NCBI GenBank assembly: GCA_944364005.1
Contig: CALVVW010000030.1
Coordinates: forward strand, 1-18,970
Direction of reading: 5' to 3'
Length of the DNA stretch: 18,970 bases
DNA from: an uncultured Bacilli bacterium
Lineage (GTDB): Bacteria > Bacillota_I > Bacilli_A > RF39 > UBA660
Part shown: positions 15,119-18,970 of the stretch, one piece after another
Numbering within the stretch: position 1 is the first letter of the stretch
Layout: each line of letters begins with the position of its first letter
The notes under the pieces: generated by a model
Seen by the model: the letters and a program-made list of their open reading frames with translations, nothing else
Told to the model about the DNA's origin: nothing
Databases searched by the model: none
Made by a program: the position numbers and the translations under genes

Positions 15119-15712
15119 ATGATAAAAAAACATATTAGTTCAACACTTTTTATTTCTATATCTTTAATATTATTATCTATTTGTATTTTTATAGGGTGCT
15201 TATTTTTATATTTTCACAGTAATGATTCTGCATCTAAAAATGCTACTATTATTTTTTCTAGTTCTGATGATTCTTCTTTATTGATGATGGATAGCTCTAT
15301 GCCCGTTACTGATGCGATTGGAAAACAATTATCATTTACACCTAATCAAACAAAACATGGATATAGTGAGTTTAGTATTTCTTCTAATATGGAAGGTATG
15401 GATGAGGTACGTTATGAAATTTATGCTAAGAGTGTAGGGGTTTCTACAGAAATTGCTACTAATTATGTAAAATTATATTTGACAGATGCTGATACTGATA
15501 AACCAGTCGAAGGTTATAACCAAGTAGTTCCTACTTATCGTGATTTAAAAGTTGCTGCAAGTAATCCTGCAGGTAAAAAGATTTATTCAGGTGTATTAAA
15601 AAAGGGAGAAAGTAAAAATTTTAGATTACGTATGTGGCTTGCAGATACTTATCCTATTACTGAAGAAGTACGTAGTTTTGGAATTTTACTATATGTTAAA
15701 GTAATTGATTAG
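15119..15712 (+). CDS. Membrane-anchored TasA-like protein, first of three
   Basis: Exact family not recognised. The protein has 197 residues: a short basic N-terminus, one membrane segment (about 9-31), then an outer domain that is mostly beta by pattern. It is related to the next two products: all share a T/S-D motif after a proline (MPVTDAIGK, 61-69), a Y-S-x-F-S-I/V-S strand, a YEI strand, V-x-L/I-Y-L, and the arginine signature FRLRMW (168-173) near the end. The residues after the membrane segment (LFLYFHSND) lack the small-residue cleavage site seen in the third paralogue, so it may stay anchored. The start is ATG 15119 behind AGGGGT (15105-15110); a TTG at 15110 overlaps that site. It is followed after eight bases by its paralogue. 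A minor subunit or assembly factor for a fibre is a possible role, by analogy only. Confidence 0.82.
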   Translation: MIKKHISSTLFISISLILLSICIFIGCLFLYFHSNDSASKNATIIFSSSDDSSLLMMDSSMPVTDAIGKQLSFTPNQTKHGYSEFSISSNMEGMDEVRYEIYAKSVGVSTEIATNYVKLYLTDADTDKPVEGYNQVVPTYRDLKVAASNPAGKKIYSGVLKKGESKNFRLRMWLADTYPITEEVRSFGILLYVKVID

Positions 15713-15720
15713 GAGGATTT

Positions 15721-16317
15721 ATGGAATCAAATAGTAAAACAAAAAATGTTGTTATTTTCTTAGTATTATTAAGCATTATTTTAATTTTAGTTATTGTAAT
15801 TTCTTTTTCAAGCTTTTTTAAGAAACAAGAAAAAAATGTACGAGAGATTGTTAAAACTGGGACGGTTTCTATGAATTATAAATCAGAAGTAAATGGTTTA
15901 CAATTAGTTGATTTGACACCTGTTTCTGATTCTGTTGCTAAAGAAAATAGAGTAGATGGTAGTTATTTTGATTTTTCTGTTTCTTCTGAATTTGATAATG
16001 ATTCAATAGTAGATTATGAAATTACATTGATAAAGGATCAATCCTCTACCATTCCAGATGAAGATGTAATGGTATATTTGGAAAAGCAAAGTAGTGGAAC
16101 TTATGCTAAGGTTAAGGATCCTCAACCTTTTACTGCTATTAAGAAAAAAACGAAGCTTGGTAGTCCTGCTAAATCGATGGTTCTTGATAAAGTTTCTTTA
16201 TCTTCTGATAAAGTTGATAATTATCGTTTGAGAATCTGGGTTAAGGAAGGTGCAGTTATTACGGATCCTAGTGCTACTTATAAGGTTAGGGTTAACGTAT
16301 ATGGTAAAGCTAAGTAA
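15721..16317 (+). CDS. Membrane-anchored TasA-like protein, second of three
   Basis: Exact family not recognised. The 198-residue product has a polar, basic N-terminus (MESNSKTKNV), one long membrane segment (about 11-30) and an outer beta-rich domain. After the membrane segment come SFSSFFKKQEK and then VKTGTVSMNY, which aligns with STGTISLQL of the third paralogue and with the T-A-G-T-L pattern of TasA and camelysin. Shared motifs are TPVSDSVAK (66-74), FDFSVSSE (83-90), DYEITL (98-103), VMVYLEKQ (116-123) and YRLRIW (168-173). It has no Ala-x-Ala or Ala-Ala cleavage site, so anchoring is likely unless the signal peptidase accepts Ser at -1. AGGAGGA lies just before the ATG and overlaps the stop of the preceding gene, so the two are coupled. 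A terminator follows at the stop codon. Confidence 0.82.
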   Translation: MESNSKTKNVVIFLVLLSIILILVIVISFSSFFKKQEKNVREIVKTGTVSMNYKSEVNGLQLVDLTPVSDSVAKENRVDGSYFDFSVSSEFDNDSIVDYEITLIKDQSSTIPDEDVMVYLEKQSSGTYAKVKDPQPFTAIKKKTKLGSPAKSMVLDKVSLSSDKVDNYRLRIWVKEGAVITDPSATYKVRVNVYGKAK

Positions 16318-16338
16318 AAGACTTTTTAAGTCTTTTTT
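16316..16338 (+). terminator. Intrinsic terminator after the second TasA-like gene
   Basis: AAAAGACTT (16316-16324) pairs perfectly with AAGTCTTTT (16328-16336) across TTT, with the T run in and after the right arm. It begins inside the stop codon. Confidence 0.8.
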
Positions 16339-16341
16339 GTT

Positions 16342-16369
16342 TTGAAAAAAAAGTTTTCTGTGGTATGAT
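16342..16369 (+). promoter_or_regulatory. Promoter of the third TasA-like gene
   Basis: TTGAAA (16342-16347) and TATGAT (16364-16369) are 16 bases apart, with an extended TGG before the -10 box. It is among the best promoters in the window and serves the gene with the intact signal peptide, as expected for a major secreted subunit. Confidence 0.7.
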
Positions 16370-16397
16370 AATATTAAAATAGATGGAGGAGTTTTCT

Positions 16398-17021
16398 ATG
16401 TTGAAGTCAGAATCAAAACAAATTATTTTATCTATACTAGGAATTTCCATATTAATTATTGCTTTTGTTGGAATATCTTATGCTGCTTTTCATACTGTAT
16501 TGAGCAGTGAAGAAAATTCCATTTCTACGGGTACGATTTCTTTACAACTTTCTGATAATTCTGATTTTATTTCTATTGCTAATGCTATGCCAATGTCTGA
16601 TGAAGATGGTAAAAATCTAACTGGAAATGGAAATGTTTATGATTTTTCGGTTGATACAGTTTTGTCAAAGAATACTACTATTAATTATGAGATTTCATTA
16701 GAAAGAGTACAGACGAATACTCCTGTTTTAAATAATGAAAATGTGAGAATTTATTTACAAAAACAAGAAAATGATACTTTTATAGATACACCTATTACTG
16801 TTATTCCACAGGCTTTTACACCTTTAATAGAAGATAGTTTTCTTGGAACAAAAAAAGGTGATATGGTAATTTATTCTGGAACATTTTCTAATACTACAAG
16901 TTCTGATAGGGAATTAAATGAAAAATTTAGGTTACGTATCTGGATAGCTAACAATACTATTATTGATTCTGTTAGTAGAGACTTCCAAGTGAAATTAAAT
17001 GTTACAGCTAAAGCAATTTAG
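16398..17021 (+). CDS. Secreted TasA/camelysin-like protein, third of three
   Basis: This is probably a SipW-dependent extracellular matrix or fibre subunit, like TasA, CalY or BsaA. The 207-residue protein has a signal peptide with hydrophobic core about 9-26 and the site SYA-AF (27-31). It closely resembles the TWA-AF of TasA, so cleavage after Ala29 is expected. The mature start, AFHTVLSSEENSISTGTISL, follows the TasA/camelysin pattern, in which a T-G-T/L strand follows about 15 residues on. Later motifs are shared with the two upstream paralogues: AMPMSDEDGK (63-72), YDFSV (81-85), NYEISLE (96-102), VRIYLQKQ (116-123) and FRLRIW (177-182). It has no cysteines. The ATG at 16398 follows GGAGGAG (16385-16391); an ATG at 16383 overlaps that site and is rejected. 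Subfamily and polymerisation are inferred. Confidence 0.85.
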   Translation: MLKSESKQIILSILGISILIIAFVGISYAAFHTVLSSEENSISTGTISLQLSDNSDFISIANAMPMSDEDGKNLTGNGNVYDFSVDTVLSKNTTINYEISLERVQTNTPVLNNENVRIYLQKQENDTFIDTPITVIPQAFTPLIEDSFLGTKKGDMVIYSGTFSNTTSSDRELNEKFRLRIWIANNTIIDSVSRDFQVKLNVTAKAI

Positions 17022-17044
17022 AGATGTCAATTTCTCTTTTTTTA
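17020..17044 (+). terminator. Weak terminator after the third TasA-like gene
   Basis: AGAGA (17020-17024) pairs with TCTCT (17033-17037) across eight bases, followed by a run of T. The five-pair stem is weak, so some read-through into the signal peptidase gene is likely. Confidence 0.5.
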
Positions 17045-17074
17045 TTGCAAAATATAGTTTTTTTTTGTTATGCA

Positions 17075-17083
17075 TGTTATTAT
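17075..17083 (+). promoter_or_regulatory. Candidate extended -10 promoter of sipW
   Basis: TGT is followed by TATTAT (17078-17083). There is no good -35 box. An overlapping alternative is TATGAT at 17081-17086. The start would be near 17090, before GGGAGG (17097-17102). Confidence 0.4.
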
Positions 17084-17109
17084 GATAATAAGGATAGGGA
17101 GGCTTTAGT

Positions 17110-17736
17110 ATGAAAGAGTATTTTGATACAAATCATGATGATGTTGTCTCTTTTATAGAAGTTGTACAATTCTTTTTTCATTTCATTACTAAAGTAGTCT
17201 TATATGTTATATTAATTTTATTTGTTTTAATTTTCTTTTTATTCTTTTTTTATTTTGTAGATTTGTTGTATAATATTTCTTCTGGTGAAGATAAACCACC
17301 TTTATTTGATACTTATGTTATTGTTAGTCCTAGTATGGTTCCTACGATTAACGTGGAAGATGCTATTATTATTCAAAGAATTGATCCTGCACATATAAAA
17401 CAGGGAGATATTATTAGTTTTCTTGCTACTGATTCTTATTATAGTGGAAAAGTTATTACTCATCGTGTTATTGGTATTGAAAAGTCCTCTGAAGGGAAGT
17501 TGTTGTTTCGTACCAAAGGTGATCATAATAATGTTGCAGATTCTTTTTTAGTTAATGAAGGAGATATTTATGGAAAAGTTATTTTTCGTATTCCTATGTT
17601 AGGCTATATAAGACAGTTTTTATCTACATATTTTGGGTGGATTTTATGTATTGTTATACCATTTTTATATTTGATATTGTCAGAAGTAGTACGTGTTCGT
17701 AAGATGGTTTCTAGTAATAAGAAACGAAAAATTTGA
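17110..17736 (+). CDS. sipW: SipW-like (ER-type) signal peptidase I
   Basis: This membrane protease removes signal peptides and belongs to the S26B group with archaeal and ER enzymes, which use a Ser-His pair. The 208-residue protein has a soluble N-terminus of about 20 residues, a long membrane segment (about 28-52), an outer catalytic domain and a second membrane segment (about 175-191) with a basic tail. Catalytic Ser75 is in IVSPSMVPTI (71-80), His118 is in ITHRVIG where bacterial-type enzymes have Lys, and Asp138 is in the TKGDHNN segment. His in place of Lys identifies the ER type; B. subtilis SipW processes TasA and TapA. The TasA-like gene just upstream is the obvious substrate. GGGAGG (17097-17102) precedes the ATG. 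General secretion presumably uses another signal peptidase elsewhere. Confidence 0.93.
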   Translation: MKEYFDTNHDDVVSFIEVVQFFFHFITKVVLYVILILFVLIFFLFFFYFVDLLYNISSGEDKPPLFDTYVIVSPSMVPTINVEDAIIIQRIDPAHIKQGDIISFLATDSYYSGKVITHRVIGIEKSSEGKLLFRTKGDHNNVADSFLVNEGDIYGKVIFRIPMLGYIRQFLSTYFGWILCIVIPFLYLILSEVVRVRKMVSSNKKRKI

Positions 17737-17750
17737 GTCGTTTCTTTTTT
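17719..17750 (+). terminator. Intrinsic terminator after sipW
   Basis: AAGAAACGA (17719-17727) pairs perfectly with TCGTTTCTT (17738-17746) across ten bases, followed by T residues. The left arm and the loop contain the last sipW codons and its stop. Confidence 0.85.
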
Positions 17751-17887
17751 GTTCTTTTGTAAGAATGTTCTTTTTATTATTTAGGATAAGATATAAAAAT
17801 AAATGTGAAAAAAGTATTTAGTGTAATTCATTTTCGGTGTTATATTTTAAGTAATAACTGGTGAAGTATTTTTTTTAAAATTTGGAA

Positions 17888-17906
17888 AAGTAAATTTAGT
17901 TTACTT
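17888..17906. promoter_or_regulatory. Inverted repeat over the ksgA -35 box, possible operator
   Basis: AAGTAAA (17888-17894) and its exact reverse complement TTTACTT (17900-17906) flank TTTAG. The right arm contains the whole -35 box TTTACT. A dimeric repressor bound here would block RNA polymerase. The rest of the roughly 200-base spacer after the sipW terminator holds nothing I can name. Confidence 0.45.
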
Positions 17907-17928
17907 AATTTTGTTGTTTTGATATAAT
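17900..17928 (+). promoter_or_regulatory. Sigma-A type promoter of ksgA
   Basis: TTTACT (17900-17905) and a perfect TATAAT (17923-17928) are 17 bases apart. Transcription would start near 17935, so the GGTGAAG ribosome binding site (17935-17941) would lie at the very 5' end of the message. Confidence 0.7.
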
Positions 17929-17944
17929 TTTTTTGGTGAAGTCT

Positions 17945-18745
17945 GTGGAAAAATATAATGTAAATTTTAAAAAGAAATTTGGTCAAAATTTTTTAAAACG
18001 GCATGAGGTTGTTGAACGAATTGCTAATGTATGTGATTTGACTAAAGATGATTTGGTTATTGAAGTTGGTCCAGGAGGAGCTATTTTGACTAAGGAATTA
18101 GCCTTGAAAGCAAAACAGGTATTAGCTTATGAAATTGATGAAGATTTGCGTGATGAATTATCACAAAAATTAAGTGAATTTACTAATGTAGAAGTATTGT
18201 TTCAAGATTTTTTAAATAGTGATATTTGTCAGGATATTTCTTCTTTTTCATATCAGAATCTTTATTTTATTAGTAATGTTCCATATTATATTACTACTCC
18301 TATTGTGATGAAGATTATAGAAAGTAAATTAGATTTTAAAAAAATTTGTATGATGGTTCAAAAAGAAGTCGGAAATCGATTTTCTGCTTCTCCAGGTAGT
18401 AGAGAATATGGTTCTATTAGTGTTTTTTTGTCTTATTTTTATCAAATAAAAAAAGAATTTTTTGTATCTAGAAAAGAGTTTGTACCTGAGCCTAATGTTG
18501 ATAGTGTCGTTATTTCTTTTACTAAAAAAGATGAGTTATTGCCACTAAAGAGTGAAAAAACGTTTTTTCAACTTGTGCGAGATAGTTTTCAATTTAAAAG
18601 AAAAAATATTCATAATAATTTAAAAAAATATGATTTATCTATCGTTTGTTCTGTATTAAATCAATATGGTTACGATTTAAATGTTAGAGCGGAACAACTT
18701 TCTGTTGAAATATTTGTGGAACTTGCTAATGCATTGGTTCTATGA
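17945..18745 (+). CDS. rsmA: 16S rRNA (A1518/A1519-N6)-dimethyltransferase RsmA/KsgA
   Basis: KsgA dimethylates the two adjacent adenines A1518 and A1519 in helix 45 of 16S rRNA and acts as a late check on 30S assembly. The 266-residue protein has FKKKFGQNFL (8-17), motif I VIEVGPGGAILT (38-49), the acidic SAM ligand in AYEID (61-65), and NVPY (111-114) in place of the common NLPY or NIPY. A C-terminal helical domain of typical size follows. Start choice: GTG at 17945 lies six bases after GGTG (17935-17938), the same layout as other genes here; the frame is open from a TTG at 17933, but that is upstream of the predicted message start. In B. subtilis rnmV precedes ksgA; it is not in this window. 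Confidence 0.95.
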   Translation: MEKYNVNFKKKFGQNFLKRHEVVERIANVCDLTKDDLVIEVGPGGAILTKELALKAKQVLAYEIDEDLRDELSQKLSEFTNVEVLFQDFLNSDICQDISSFSYQNLYFISNVPYYITTPIVMKIIESKLDFKKICMMVQKEVGNRFSASPGSREYGSISVFLSYFYQIKKEFFVSRKEFVPEPNVDSVVISFTKKDELLPLKSEKTFFQLVRDSFQFKRKNIHNNLKKYDLSIVCSVLNQYGYDLNVRAEQLSVEIFVELANALVL

Positions 18746-18771
18746 ATATTTCTTTTTTTTTTGCATAGATT
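18744..18771 (+). promoter_or_regulatory. Candidate mother-cell (sigma-E-like) promoter of yabG
   Basis: GAATATT (18744-18750) matches the sigma-E -35 pattern, and CATAGATT (18764-18771), 13 bases on, matches the -10 pattern CATACANT at all but one defined position. The start would fall near 18777, at the ribosome binding site, which leaves an unusually short leader. B. subtilis yabG is under sigma-K. No clear terminator was seen after ksgA, only a T run near 18750. Confidence 0.3.
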
Positions 18772-18788
18772 TTATTGGAGATGATATT

Positions 18789-18970
18789 TTGAAATTTAGA
18801 GAAGGTGATTACGTAACTAGAATTTCTCATAATCATGATATCGTATTCAAAATAATTTCGATCGACGGTAATATAGCAATGCTAAAGGGAGTGGATTTAA
18901 GACTTTATGCGGATAGTTTACTTTCTGATTTAGTTCAAGCTAGTGTTACTTCTGATTCTGATCAGCAAAT
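18789..18970 (+). CDS. yabG: Sporulation-specific protease YabG, N-terminal part
   Basis: YabG is a mother-cell protease that processes spore coat proteins. Only about 60 codons lie in the window; the 3' end is cut off at 18970. The start is TTG at 18789, behind GGAGATGA (18777-18784). The visible N-terminus, MKFREGDYVTRISHNHDIVF, then KIISIDGNIAMLKGVDLRLY and ADSLLSDL, follows the B. subtilis YabG pattern of a G-D-x-V-x-R strand, V/I-L/V-F-R/K-I-I, an A-I/M-L-x-G segment, D/E-V/L-R-L and A-D-x-x-x-S-D-L. The position directly after ksgA is the conserved one. The catalytic region is beyond the window, so it cannot be said whether the gene is intact. Confidence 0.88.
   Translation, partial: MKFREGDYVTRISHNHDIVFKIISIDGNIAMLKGVDLRLYADSLLSDLVQASVTSDSDQQ

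Noticed and set aside
16383..16397. ATG at 16383 for the third TasA-like gene
   Set aside because: It lies on the GGAGGAG ribosome binding site of the ATG at 16398, which also gives a cleaner signal peptide.
17765..17821. An 18-codon frame in the spacer before ksgA
   Set aside because: No ribosome binding site and no promoter with a matching -35; too short to support.
1..18970. Mycoplasma-type code with TGA as tryptophan
   Set aside because: TGA is used as a stop (pth, sipW) and tryptophan is TGG throughout, for example in metG.

Overview
The window is AT-rich DNA from a low-GC Gram-positive bacterium of the Bacilli type. All supported genes are on the + strand. The code is standard: TGA ends pth and sipW, and tryptophan is TGG. 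Three sporulation genes (bofA, spoVT and the start of yabG) point to a spore-former or a recent descendant of one. The gene order follows the Bacillus subtilis origin-proximal region (tadA, dnaX, yaaK, recR, bofA, holB, ricT, yabB, rsmI, metS, tatD, ksgA, yabG), with pth, mfd and spoVT placed in the middle. I cannot fix the genus; a gut-type lineage such as Erysipelotrichia or RF39-like Bacilli would fit, but that is inference. There are no tRNA or rRNA genes, CRISPR arrays, insertion sequences or phage genes.

Region 1 (about 1-6860). A short SRP RNA with its own promoter precedes tadA; the 100 bases before that promoter show no gene. After a terminator and an extended -10 promoter comes a tightly packed, probably co-transcribed run: dnaX, ebfC, recR, bofA, holB, ricT, trmN6, rsmI. 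It covers the clamp loader (two subunits), recombinational repair, sporulation checkpoint control, the RicAFT complex, and tRNA and 16S rRNA methylation. A perfect 24-bp palindrome covers the rsmI stop.

Region 2 (about 6860-14060). pth and mfd form a pair. An unrecognised 223-residue protein with its own promoter follows, then spoVT behind a palindromic hairpin. A methionine T-box riboswitch then controls a short methionyl-tRNA synthetase, which ends in a strong terminator.

Region 3 (about 14060-17750). A 57-residue two-helix membrane protein and tatD form one unit. Where B. subtilis has yabE and rnmV (RNase M5), this window carries three related secreted or anchored proteins and a SipW-like, ER-type signal peptidase. 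The third protein has a TasA/camelysin-type signal peptide. The set resembles the SipW-dependent matrix-fibre loci tapA-sipW-tasA and sipW-bsaA, but I do not recognise the families of the first two proteins. Separate promoters and terminators divide it into about three transcription units. This is the most interesting part of the window.

Region 4 (17751-18970). A roughly 200-base spacer ends in a 19-bp inverted repeat overlapping the -35 box of ksgA. ksgA follows, then the first 60 codons of yabG, a spore coat-processing protease cut by the window end.
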